This document shows positions 1 to 10,965 of a stretch of 64,000 bases of DNA, in pieces (positions within the stretch are counted from its first letter, which is position 1; each line of letters starts with the position of its first letter). Source of the stretch: Branchiostoma floridae (lineage: Eukaryota > Chordata > Leptocardii > Amphioxiformes > Branchiostomatidae); the NCBI RefSeq assembly GCF_000003815.2, contig NC_049986.1, forward strand, positions 2,794,992 to 2,858,991. The letters are read 5' to 3'. The notes under the pieces were generated by a model. It saw only the letters and a list, made by a program, of their open reading frames with translations. It did no database searches and was not told the origin of the DNA. The translations under genes were made by a program, and so were the position numbers.

Positions 1-3000
1 AGAAATTATAGTTTTGAGCGTGTCTATTCTGTCTGTCTATCTGTATGTTAACAGCTTAACTCGAGAAGCCTTCAATGACCCTGATGATACCTGGTAGGTT
101 GGCACGGATCAGGAAAACGAAGGTCAAATTCGATATTGAGACCCTAGTGGCTTCCTAAGGTATTGCAGCAAAACTAATTTTCAATGCACATATTTACCTT
201 TGTTTTTGCAGATATCGATGGATGTACTGGCGACCCGTGCGATGCCAATGCTGCCTGTGCAGACGTCGCAGCTCCTGGGACCGGTCAGGACTGTACGTGT
301 AACACTGGGTATGAGGGAGATGGATACACATGTACAGGTAATATCATACTTACCTTCGCCAGAAATTATGTTTTGAGCGTGTCTGTCTGTCTGTCTGTCT
401 GTCTGTTAACAGCTTAACTCGAGAAGCCTTGAATGATCCTGATGATACCTGGTATGTTGGTAGGGATCAGGAAAACGAAGGTCAAATTCGATATTGAGAC
501 CCTAGTGGCTTCCTAAGGTATTGCAGCAAAACTAATTTTCAATGCACATATTTACCTTTGTTTTTGCAGATATCGATGGATGTACTGGCGACCCGTGCGA
601 TGCCAATGCTGCCTGTGCAGACGTCGCAGCTCCTGGGACCGGTCAGGACTGTACGTGTAACACTGGGTATGAGGGAGATGGATACACATGTACAGGTAAT
701 ATCATACTTACCTTCGCCAGAACTTATGTTTTGAGCGTGTCTCTCTATCTGTCTGTTAACAGCTTAACTCGAGAAGCCTTGAATGACCCTGATGATACCT
801 GGTATGTTGGCATGGATTAGGAAAACGAAGGTCAAATTCGATATTGAGACCCTAGTGGCTTCCTAAGGTATTGCAGCAAAACTAATTTTCAATGCACATA
901 TTTACCTTTGTTTTTGCAGATATCGATGGATGTACTGGCGACCCGTGCGATGCCAATGCTGCCTGTGCAGACGTCGCAGCTCCTGGGACCGGTCAGGACT
1001 GTACGTGTAACACTGGGTATGAGGGAGATGGATACACATGTACAGGTAATATCATACTTACCTTCGCCAGAACTTATGTTTTGAGCGTGTCTCTCTATCT
1101 GTCTGTTAACAGCTTAACTCGAGAAGCCTTGAATGACCCTGATGATACCTGGTATGTTGGCATGGATTAGGAAAACGAAGGTCAAATTCGATATTGAGAC
1201 CCTAGTGGCTTCCTAAGGTATTGCAGCAAAACTAATTTTCAATGCACATATTTACCTTTGTTTTTGCAGATATCGATGGATGTACTGGCGACCCGTGCGA
1301 TGCCAATGCTGCCTGTGCAGACGTCGCAGCTCCTGGGACCGGTCAGGACTGTACGTGTAACACTGGGTATGAAGGAAATGGATACACATGTACAGGTAAT
1401 ATCATACTTACCTTCGCCAGAACTTATGTTTTGAGCGTGTCTGTCTGTCGGTCTGTCTGTTAACAGCTTAACTGGAGAAGCCTTGAATGATCCTGATGAT
1501 CCATGGTATGTTGGCAGGGATCAGGAAAACGAAGGTCAAATTCGATATTGAGACCCTAGTGGCTTCCTAAGGTATTGCAGCAAAACTAATTTTCAATGCA
1601 CATATTTACCTTTGTTTTTGCAGATATCGATGGATGTACTGGCGACCCGTGCGATGCCAATGCTGCCTGTGCAGACGTCGCAGCTCCTGGGACCGGTCAG
1701 GACTGTACGTGTAACACTGGGTATGAGGGAGATGGATACACATGTACAGGTAATATCATACTTACCATCGCCAGAAGTTAAATATGTTTTGAGCGTGTCT
1801 GTCTGTCTGTCTGTTAACAGCTTAACTCGAGAAGCCTTGAATGACCCTGATGATACCTGGTATGTTGGCACGGATCAGGAAAACGAAGGTCAAATTCGAT
1901 ATTGAGACCCTAGTGGCTTCCTAAGGTATTGCAGCAAAACTAATTTTCAATGCACATATTTACCTTTGTTTTTGCAGATATCGATGGATGTACTGGCGAC
2001 CCGTGCGATGCCAATGCTGCCTGTGCAGACGTCGCAGCTCCTGGGACCGGTCAGGACTGTACGTGTAACACTGGGTATGAGGGAGATGGATACACATGTA
2101 CAGGTAATATCATACTTACCTTCGCCAGAAGTTATGTTTTGAGCGTGTCTGTCTGTCTGTCTGTCTGTCTGTTAACAGCTTAACTCGAGAAGCCTTGAAT
2201 GATCCTGATGATACCTGGTAGGTGGGTAGGGATCAGGAAAACGAAGGTCAAATTCGATATTGAGACCCTAGTGGCTTCCTAAGGTATTGCAGCAAAACTA
2301 ATTTTCAATGCACATATTTACCTTTGTTTTTGCAGATATCGATGGATGTCTGGCGACCCGTGCGATGCCATGCTGCCTGTGCAGACGTCGCAGCTCCTGG
2401 TACCGGTCAGGACTGTACGTGTAACACCGGGTATGAGGGAGATGGATACACATGTACAGGTAATATCATACTTACCTTCGCCAGAACTTATGTTTTGAGC
2501 GTGTCTCTCTATCTGTCTGTTAACAGCTTAACTCGAGAAGCCTTGAATGACCCTGATGATACCTGGTATGTTGGCATGGATTAGGAAAACGAAGGTCAAA
2601 TTCGATATTGAGACCCTAGTGGCTTCCTAAGGTATTGCAGCAAAACTAATTTTCAATGCACATATTTACCTTTGTTTTTGCAGATATCGATGGATGTACT
2701 GGCGACCCGTGCGATGCCAATGCTGCCTGTGCAGACGTCGCAGCTCCTGGGACCGGTCAGGACTGTACGTGTAACACTGGGTATGAGGGAGATGGATACA
2801 CATGTACAGGTAATATCATACTTACCTTCGCCAAAACTTATGTTTTAAGCGTGTCTGTCTGTCTGTCTGTCTGTTAACAGCTTAACTCGAGAAGCCTTCA
2901 ATGATCCGGATGATACCTGGTATGTTGGTAGGGATCAGGAAAACGAAGGTCAAATTCGATATTGAGACTCTAGTGGCTTCCTAAGGTATTGCAGCAAAAC

Positions 3001-3530
3001 TAATTTTCAATGCACATATTTACCTTTGTTTTTGCAGATATCGATGGATGTGCTGGCGACCCGTGCGATGCCAATGCTGCCTGTGCAGACGTCGCAGCTC
3101 CTGGGACCGGTCAGGACTGTACGTGTAACACTGGGTATGAGGGAGATGGATACACATGTACAGGTAATATCGATCATACTTACCTTCGCCAGAAGTTATG
3201 TTTTGAGCGTGTCTGTCTGTCTGTTAACAGTTTAACTCGAGAAGCCTTGAATGATCCTGATGATACCTGGTATGTTGGTAGGGATCAGGAAAACGAAGGT
3301 CAAATTCGATATTGAGACCCTAGCAGCTTCCTAAGGTATTGCAGCAAAACTAATTTTCCATGCACATATTTACCTTTGTTTTTGCAGATATCGATGGATG
3401 TACTGGCGACCCGTGCGATGCCAATGCTGCCTGTGCAGACGTCGCAGCTCCTGGGACCGGTCAGGACTGTACGTGTAACACTGGGTATGAGGGAGATGGA
3501 TACACATGTACAGGTAATATCATTTCTTGT
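1..3530 (+). repeat. Tandem exon-intron array, ~350 bp unit, ten EGF exons
   Basis: Ten consecutive units start at exon positions 212, 570, 920, 1270, 1624, 1978, 2336, 2684, 3038 and 3388, giving spacings of 348-358 bp. Exons and introns are nearly identical. Units starting at 570 and 920 look identical over 350 bp. Length differences come mostly from a GTCT-type microsatellite after the donor. Shared intron landmarks include a segment around 'gagaccctagtggcttcc' and the acceptor tract 'tttgtttttgcag'. The array continues out of the window on the left. The homogeneity implies recent duplication or ongoing unequal exchange. Confidence 0.95.
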
Positions 3531-3540
3531 TATGTGTAAT

Positions 3541-3604
<64 letters not shown>

Positions 3605-6600
3605 TGAACAAATGTTGACGCAGTTTCAAGTTTATGTGGCGACCTATTTTTATCTTGCCTACATTTTCTTTCTGCAGATATCGATGGATGCAATCCCAAC
3701 CCGTGCGATGCCAATGCTGCCTGTGCAGACGTCGCAGCTCCTGGGACCGGTCAGGACTGTACGTGTAACACTGGGTATGAGGGAGATGGCTACTTTATTT
3801 GTACAGGTAATGTTTCGCTTTATTATGTGTGATCGTCATGTTTGTGTTTTATCTAATACTAGTTGATGCATCAAATTATTCCTATCGTGGCCACATTTAG
3901 GCTTACAAAAAGAAAAAAAGGTAGCGCGCGTGGTCCAGTGGTTAGCGGCCCTGCCTCTGGAACAAGAAGCCGTGAGTTCGATCGATTCCGATTGTGTCGC
4001 TCACCCGACATGCACGCTACCGGAAAGGGCTGCAGTCCTTAGGACAGGACGTTAATCCGTGGTCCACTGTTCATTGTGCTTGTCGAGAAGAGCTAGGGGA
4101 ATTTACCCGGTACAATGAACCTGTAAATACTGTAGATAGCGTCTGTCCTCTCTGTCACGACCAGTGGAAGACTAGCCCTTCAGTGAGCTAAAACTGGATC
4201 GAGATCACTTTCCTTTCCTTTTTTTGACTTTTTTCTGCAGATATCGATGGATGTGCTGAAGACCCATGCGATGCCAATGCTGCCTGTGCAGACGTCGCAG
4301 CTCCTGGGACCGGTCATGTCTGTACGTGTAACGCCTGGTATACGGGAGACGGATACACATGTACAGGTAATATCTGTTTTCTTATATCTATTTATCACAT
4401 TTTATTAGAAGTTTTTTTAAGGAAGTATTTCCTCCATGAATTGACCACTCCATAAGGTCTACATTCAGTATGAAAATAGCCTAAATTCTCCAAATAAACC
4501 ACTCTGAAGTATCACATATTAAAGATGTGAATAACTTCCCTTGGGCATATGACCTTTGCATCCCTGTACACGTACATCTGTAATTTCAAATAGTTTACTC
4601 GGACTACCAGGGTTGAGGAGCCAAAAATTTACTTTGGGGGTTTCATCATGACCGAAACTGATCTGATTAATCTCTATGTTCCGTTTGCCGCATTTGTATG
4701 TGGCTTGGCATGTCGTCTGTCCTAGGTTGCGCGATGATGCACGTTCCTATTTTTGGATACGGGGGTGCTATTACATTTTTCCGACCAAAATTGAACTTAC
4801 TTGCTTACGTTTCGGTGTCTATCAGACACCTTTCTCGGAGCTTCTGACTGGAGTTCTGCTTCTCGCCGCTATATGTAACCGATGTAGGCGGCACTTTTGC
4901 GACGAGAAAATTATCCCAAACGTGTCGTCTCGACACAAAAGCGCAGCCTACGTCGCTTACCTATTGCGACGAGAAGCAGAACTCCAGTCAGAAGCTCTGA
5001 GGAAGGTGTCTGATAGACACCGAAACGTAAGCAAGTAAGTTTAATTTTGGTTGTGTACAAGAATTCTCATATATCCATAATTTATACTTCTTTTTTTACA
5101 GCTCTCGGATGTGACCCAAACCCTTGTCTGTACGGAGGCACCTGCCAAGAGCTGTCCCCAGCTGGCTACAGCTGTCAGTGCCAAAGCGGCTACATCGGAA
5201 ACAACTGTCAAATCGGTTTGACTCGACATTTGTCTTACATAATGTCTTCCCTTTTACAATGTTGATTCTATCGTGGTGCTATAAATCGTATTAGAGTTTC
5301 TAACTCTAACTTCTCTCAGAATTCTGGCACAGACGTTTTGGTCAAACAAACATTTGTGTCAGTTTTGAAGTTAGAAGAATATGAAACCATTCATGCGTGA
5401 ACTGAGCAAATAATATTTACACGGCCATTCCTGATGTTCAAGTAGATGACGGGATCCTCTAACTCTCAGTGTTTTACGCCTACATTTAGCACTTTTCTTA
5501 GCCTCCTTCTCAGAATTGTATATCTCGTTTAAATGGCTTTTATTTTATGGGGGAATGAGGCGCTGGTTCGCGATTTACAACGTTGTCTAAGATCCCTAAT
5601 GCCGGGATAGGGAGCGTCACCCCTTCCACGGAAAACTCCCTTCGGCCTTCCCGGCATTACGGAACCTTGAAAATCGTGACCACCCCCCACCCCCCGGCCA
5701 TAGAATAAAAGCTTGCTAGAAGTCAGCTTAAGAGAGTTAAACGTTATCTTTTTTCAGGTGTTCTCTAATATCATCTCACCTCACCGGTCCCATAGCCTCA
5801 CCGGCCGTAGGGGCAGCAATGCATGTTCTACTGGTTCGCCTCTCCCTAGGTCATAATGTAACTTAACAATGCTTGTATATTCTAAGTAGGGGTTGCAATA
5901 GTTTGCAAAATACAATTTGTATTACTTTTTCTAACACTTCCAGGTTGCAACATTGAGTACCCCAACTTCCCTGCTGACCGTTTTGCCATCGACAGCGAGA
6001 ATCGTTGTTACTGGTTCTCCAGGTACAGCGATAAAAAGAAACACACAAATGCCGAGACATCTTGCATCGATGGCGGAGGGAAACTCGTCAGAGTGAAGAC
6101 CGCTGCCAAACAACAGTTTCTTGTCGACAACATCGCAAAGTTTGGGCTGAGGTGCGTTCGTTCTTTGTACCATACCATTTTCACGAGTGGTGGTAAAGCT
6201 CGAATCTCGATGTCATGACAGAGGATGTCTCGTGTCTAGAAATTCGGCGTGAATGATGAAATTTTCGCGGGGTTTTTATGCTCGCGTCTTTCGCCGTGAG
6301 CGTTTCACTGCAAACCTAAAACCACTGGTAATTCCATTACTATACACTGTCAAGTATATGACTACATGTATAGCACTATCGCGAACTCAACCCGCCGAGC
6401 GAAAACAGTGCATTTTCTCTCTACTGCATTTTCTCTCTAGCCGCACATTCAACATTTTAGCTGCTGTAAGCTACTTGTGACCACACATTGTGCATGTGAA
6501 AACTAACTTATCGGTTTAAACCGATCTGTTTCAAGAGAGCATTTATTGTTGGTTTCAAGAATACAAATCTTATCATTAGTCCGTTTAAATGTAAAGCTGT

Positions 6601-7897
6601 AATATGGCAATGATTTTAAGTGTGAAAGTATACAATTCAGCCTGTGGCTGCTATATACTTTTTGTCTGATTACTAGTATATTGATCAAATAAACCATTCA
6701 TTCATCGATTTATTAAACCACCGCGAACTTAAAAATGCATTTCAATAATTCATAGTTTACGAACTATACTTGTCTTGGAATTCAACCCAAGGTGCTTGGA
6801 ATGGTGGACCACTTGTGCCAATACTGAATCATCTTCCTATTTCTGTCCTATAGAACCTATTGGATTGGTTTGGATGACAAAGGCCAGGGAAGGGAAAACA
6901 AGTTTAGATGGAGTGACGGGACGGATTTCGATACCAACTCCGGCTACCACAACTGGCGCTTTGGGTCCTTCCCACGGAAGCATAAGCTCCGAGACTGCGT
7001 CGCCATTTCTAGAGTTCGCTTTGAATGGGTGGTGCTCAATTGCAACAAGAAAGGGCAGTCTTATATCTGTGAAATGGGTGAGTAAAGTTTGGCCGTGATC
7101 AGTAGAATGTCAATGTTGAACTGTACATTATGTCTAAGATGACTAAAGGATCCAAGTGGAAGTCCATGGCCAGATATGTATATTGCAGCTGTGAAATTCA
7201 CAGGCTTGTGGAATTCACACAAATCACACTGGCGTTCATGTCTACTCAAGTGGCCATGGGTATGTCATAGTTTCCGTCGACATGGATCTTGATTTTATAT
7301 TATCGTTTACTGTGCCCACAAAGAGGACTCATCTACAAGCATTTTTATTAGAAGCTCCTAGAAAGTAAAATGTAAAACTTCGACACTTGCCATCATACTA
7401 AACCGTCGCTGTAACTTTTTTCAGAAGTGTTACATGAACCTTTTGGATTAATTGGTCTTCTCTCTAAGCGTTTCAAGTATTTCATGAATCGAACCGATTC
7501 TGTTGTATCACTTTACGTACTGACGTCATCTGCCTACTCTCCAAGCAGAAGTTCGGCTCCGGCTGTTTTTGACGTGTTTTTATAGGGCTTTCCATTTTGT
7601 ACCGTTTCCTTTGTTGGCCTGACATACATGTACAGAAATGGTGCAAATAGAAAGTCTGATAAAAACACCTAAAACAACTTAGAAAACAGCCGAAGCCGAA
7701 CATCTGGTTGAAGAGTATGATCTGCCATCGTGTCTTCAATTTTGCTGCTATCGTATGAGGCTGGTTAGGAGGTTGAAGTGCTCACAGAGTTTTAGACCAC
7801 TCACTGCTATTGTATGGGACTGGTTAGGGTTTTTTAACCGGTCATGGTTTGACACGAATGTCGTTTGTTTGCAGATACGACCCTCCCTAGCCCCTGA
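1..7897 (+). CDS. Multi-EGF plus C-type lectin-like protein (5' end outside window)
   Basis: Probable extracellular adhesion or recognition protein. Coding exons read: EGF-like at 212-337, 570-695, 920-1045, 1270-1395, 1624-1749, 1978-2103, 2336-2459 (frameshifted), 2684-2809, 3038-3163, 3388-3513, 3678-3806, 4241-4366 and 5102-5215; lectin-like exons 5944-6151 and 6854-7077; possible last exon 7875-7897 ending in TGA. Nearly every EGF exon is 126 nt, starts and ends in phase 1, and encodes six cysteines with a DIDGC start and a GYxGDGYTC end. The exon at 5102 is a different EGF type (114 nt). The intron sequence at position 1 matches the later introns, so more EGF exons lie upstream. No signal peptide or membrane segment is visible because the 5' end is missing. 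The terminal exon is the least certain; without the donor at 7078 the frame stops at 7083-7085. Confidence 0.8.
2336..2459 (+). pseudogene. Frameshifted EGF exon copy in the array
   Basis: This copy keeps acceptor and donor but is 124 nt instead of 126. It lacks one A in the 'tgtactgg' motif (reads tgtctgg) and one A in 'gccaatgc' (reads gccatgc). The first deletion shifts the frame within the first few codons, and the second does not restore it, so an mRNA including it would be out of frame downstream. As the exon is flanked by phase-1 introns, skipping it keeps the frame. It also has two substitutions not seen in neighbours. Real decay and assembly error in a collapsed repeat are both possible. 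Confidence 0.8.
3540..3605. repeat. (TG)n microsatellite
   Basis: Almost pure TG repeat of about 60 bp in the intron after the last homogeneous EGF unit. Here the intron type changes from the ~225 bp array intron to unrelated sequence, so this marks the 3' edge of the homogenised array. Confidence 0.95.
3921..4190 (+). mobile_element. tRNA-derived SINE, copy 1
   Basis: The head resembles a tRNA gene, with an A-box-like 'tggtccagtggttagcgg' and a degenerate B box near 'gagttcgatcgattccga'. About 200 bp of non-tRNA body follows. A related copy lies at 29661-30025, sharing head and body ('gttcattgtgcttgtc', 'acaatgaacctgtaaa'). It sits in an intron between two EGF exons. It is not a functional tRNA, since no clean acceptor stem pairs. 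Confidence 0.75.
4784..5051. mobile_element. Fold-back element with ~75 bp inverted arms
   Basis: The left arm from 4784 and the right arm ending at about 5051 are almost perfectly inverse complementary; the block 'ttacgtttcggtgtctatca' recurs inverted. The centre is ~120 bp with further weak pairing. The right end is 'ttttggttgtgt', also found at the right end of the fold-back at 54083-54352. No coding capacity. It ends only about 50 bp before the acceptor of the EGF exon at 5102. Confidence 0.85.
5944..7077 (+). CDS. C-type lectin-like domain (two exons of the EGF gene)
   Basis: Exon 5944-6151 starts CNIEYPNFPADRFA and contains ENRCYWFS and a conserved Cys after NAETS. Exon 6854-7077 has the WIGL motif (TYWIGLDD), FRWSDGTDF, NWRFG, then DCVAI, VVLNC and YICE, the usual cysteine ladder of the fold. 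The exons join in phase 2 within the domain. The EPN/QPD-type calcium-sugar motif is absent, and the WND position reads VVLNC, so calcium-dependent sugar binding looks unlikely. Intron 6152-6853 holds a fragment of a dispersed repeat at about 6250-6360 and nothing coding. Confidence 0.85.
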
Positions 7898-8657
7898 ATG
7901 ACTACAGATGAAGCTGGCCATTGCTGTTGAAGAGTTTAGACATGTACAGCGCCAACGGGTAGCGCCCAAACAACTACGGCATCCTGGATATCCCGATATT
8001 TCTCTGACACAAGAAACTAATGTATTACTACTTTTCTCTGTTAACGCACAAATTCTAATATTCCAAGATAATCTTAAGTACTTGTTTCAAAATATGCAAA
8101 CTTGCTTCGAAGCCTGAGTATATTCTATAGTGCGTTGTAGCAATCATACTTTGTTGTCTTATACAAAGAAACAAAGAAACAAACAAACAAACACTTCTTT
8201 TGGTAGTGATTCAAACACCTGGTATCAAGCATTATGCCACTTACTTTCAAATGTAGACCATCGCCAGTACATATACTTCACGAGTATCTCAGCTTATACT
8301 ATACCTGATCATAGTGGTGCTATTGCGCAGTAACAACGCTTTTTTATGTTATAATGTATACTATAATCTCCTACGGTATTCTATCGTATTTATATACATT
8401 TATGCATTGATCATAGATTTTAGTTAGGAAACTCTATGAATTTCTTTCAATTAGCCTTAAATTTCGATATATAGATAAATATTAATCTTATGTATCTCCA
8501 TTACATTACATTTAACGTTCCCAAGGAACATGGTCAATTAGAACAATTACAGTGGAAACAGTAGTTTCAAACTTACACAGAGATTGTCTCTATTTGTATG
8601 GCATTCCGTGGACCCCTTCCTGTATTATATTTAATATTACACACTTTGTATAATGCA

Positions 8658-8660
<3 letters not shown>

Positions 8661-8697
<37 letters not shown>
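8661..8697. repeat. (AT)n microsatellite
   Basis: Pure AT dinucleotide repeat of about 37 bp. Confidence 0.95.
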
Positions 8698-8699
<2 letters not shown>

Positions 8700-8733
8700 A
8701 TCGTTATAGTAGTTAACATCTATCACGAACTAT

Positions 8734-8781
8734 GAATACGCACAATGTAACCATATAGAATACGCACAATGTAACCATATA
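8734..8781. repeat. Two-copy 24 bp direct repeat
   Basis: Two adjacent copies of a 24 bp unit containing 'gaatacgcacaatgtaacca'. Confidence 0.85.
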
Positions 8782-9714
8782 GAATACTATGTTTGTTTTA
8801 TTTTATTCCTGCCAAACTAAGACACTGGTACTTCAGGGAAAACTTCAAAGTCTTAAGCTTTCCTTGAGATATCAGGGGAACATATTATTTCAGATATTAA
8901 TTAAATAATAACGTGCAGATATATCAGAAAATTATACATATACCTGTCATAACAATTGGGAACGAATAATCTTCTCTGTTGATGAACTTATAATTAGTGT
9001 ATATGATTATTCTATAGAAAAACAGATTTTAAATTGCATATAGACCAAGTCAAATAAAACATTTGATAATTCCAACGTTTAATTTTCAAATCATAATAAA
9101 GAGGTGAGAGGTACTTGCTGTTCTTTGATGTGTTTTTTGGGTGTGTTTCTTATGACGACAAATAGTCTATCCAGATGTTTGTAACATTAGTGTGAACGGT
9201 CAAGCTGAAAGTTGCCCTTGGAAGTCGGATCAAGTCTACTAGTAGATGTGTGTGTGTGTGTCGGGGGGGGGGGGGCGCATCGGAATAATTTATGAGTGAC
9301 GGTCGGGCTTCTCTGACAGATTGGTGTGATGATCTTTATTTGCTTTACTTTCTGCCACACATGGACCATAGCAATGTACACATAGACATACGCTCATACA
9401 AAACAATGAATCATAAGTGTATTGACAGAAATTACAAATGAAATCAATAAACCAAAACGACCAATTTTACATAAGTTAAAATATAAACAATATAAGGGCA
9501 TAACCAAAATTATAGTAACATTAATATTCAACTCAGCCACATGACAAAAGTGAAATTATAAAGCATGAACAAGGATATGAACATATGTGGAAACATGCAA
9601 CAATTATTCATAACAAATACATAAATCAGATGAAATCAAAACAATGCAAAGGAATTTTCCTTGCATTTAGTTAAGTCAAATAAAAGTAATCAACACACCG
9701 CAAATCATCAGTAA

Positions 9715-10965
9715 ACTGCTTTCCTGCCTGCTTGCAACGGCGTTTACTTTGATATTCAAGTGACAAAAGTAACGCACACTTTGTTTAAGATTCTGGAAGT
9801 TCCATCGTTTGGGGTCGCCTTGCGGTTACCGAAGGGTTCGCTTAGCGGTTACCCCAAAGGGAACCTTTCTTAGCTTTCGAGCCTTGTAGAAAAGTTACGA
9901 AGTGATTTTCACTACTCAAATTGCTTTCTGCCTGCTCGCCACGGCTTTTACTTTGAAATGTGACAAAGTAACGCACACTTAGTTTAAGATTCTGGTAAGT
10001 CCATCGTATGGGGTCGCCTTGCGGTAACGGTTGGTTTTGCTTAGCGGTTACCCCAATGCGAACCTTCCTTCGCTTTCGAGCTTTGTAGAAAAGTTACGAA
10101 GTAATTTTTACTACTCAAAATGCTTTCTGCCTATTGGCCACGGGTTGTGCTATGATATTCAAGTGATGAAAGTAACGCACACTTTATTTAAGATTCTGGA
10201 AGTTCGATCGTATGGGGTCCCTTTACGGTTACCGAAGGGTTCGCTTAGCGGTTACCCCAAGGGGAAACTTCCTTCGCTTTCGAGACTTGTAGAAAAGTTA
10301 GGAAGTAATTTTTACTACTAAAACTGCTTTCTTCTATCTTGCCACGGGTTGTGCTATGAAATTCAAGTGATGAAAGCAACGCACACTTTATTTAAGATTC
10401 TGGAAGTTCGATCGTATGGGGTCGCTTTGCGGTTACCGAAGGGTTCGCTTAGCGGTTACCCCAAGGCGAACCTTCCTTCGCTTTCGAGCCTTGTAGAAAA
10501 GTAAGGAAGTAATTTTTACTACTCAAACTGCTTTCTGCCTATTGGCCACGGGTTGTACTATGATATTCAAGTGATGAAAGTAACGCACATTTTGTTAAAG
10601 ATTCTGGAGGTTCGTTCGTATGGGGTCCCTTTGCGGTTACCCCAAGGCGGACCTTTCTTCGCTTTCTATAGCTAGCCTTGCAGAAAAGTAAGGAAGCAGT
10701 TTTCACTACTCAAATTGCTTTCTGTCTGCTCGCCAAGGCTTTTACTTAGAATTCTAAGTGAAAAAAGTAGCGCACACTTTGTTTAAGATTCTGGAAGTTC
10801 GATCGTATGGGGTCGCTTTGCGGTTACCGAAGGGTTCGCTTAGCGGTTACCCCAATGCGAACCTTCCTTCGCTTTCGAGCCTTGTAGAAAAGTAAGTAAG
10901 TAATTATACTACTCAAATTGCTTTCTGCCTATTGGCCACGGGTTGTACTATGATATTCAACACTG
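9715..10965. repeat. ~200 bp satellite, about 6.5 tandem units
   Basis: Units begin at the 'tgctttctgcctg' motif near 9715, 9921, 10120, 10323, 10528, 10718 and 10918 (period ~190-206 bp). Each carries 'gtaacgcacactt', 'agattctggaagtt', 'gcggttaccgaagggttcgc' and 'tcgctttcgagccttgtag'. The unit near 10528 lacks the segment around 'gaagggttcgcttagc'. Copies differ by several percent, so this array is older than the EGF array. ORFs within it have no coding character. Confidence 0.9.

Larger units (their letters stand above)
7898..9714. other. 3' UTR and flank, no gene seen
   Basis: AT-rich sequence after the possible lectin stop. It contains AATAAA at 9053-9058, an AT microsatellite, a 24 bp duplicate and a poly-G run at about 9261-9274. 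No ORF has recognisable similarity and no exon with both splice signals stands out. The polyadenylation site of the EGF-lectin gene is probably here but cannot be fixed. Confidence 0.5.

Noticed and set aside
1-3530. CRISPR-like or satellite array
   Set aside because: The repeating unit contains a protein-coding exon with splice sites and the genome is eukaryotic.
3300-3866. ORFs with poly-(CV) or poly-(TH) tracts
   Set aside because: Translations of the TG microsatellite joined to flanking EGF exon sequence in a wrong frame.
3921-4000. Functional tRNA gene
   Set aside because: A- and B-box-like motifs exist but no complete cloverleaf forms, and the same sequence plus body recurs at 29661, so it is a SINE. 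The heads at 19130-19195, 56230-56285 and 58269-58731 were judged the same way.
4676-5038. 120-residue ORF
   Set aside because: It spans the fold-back element; the reading frame follows the inverted repeat and has no homology or splice support.
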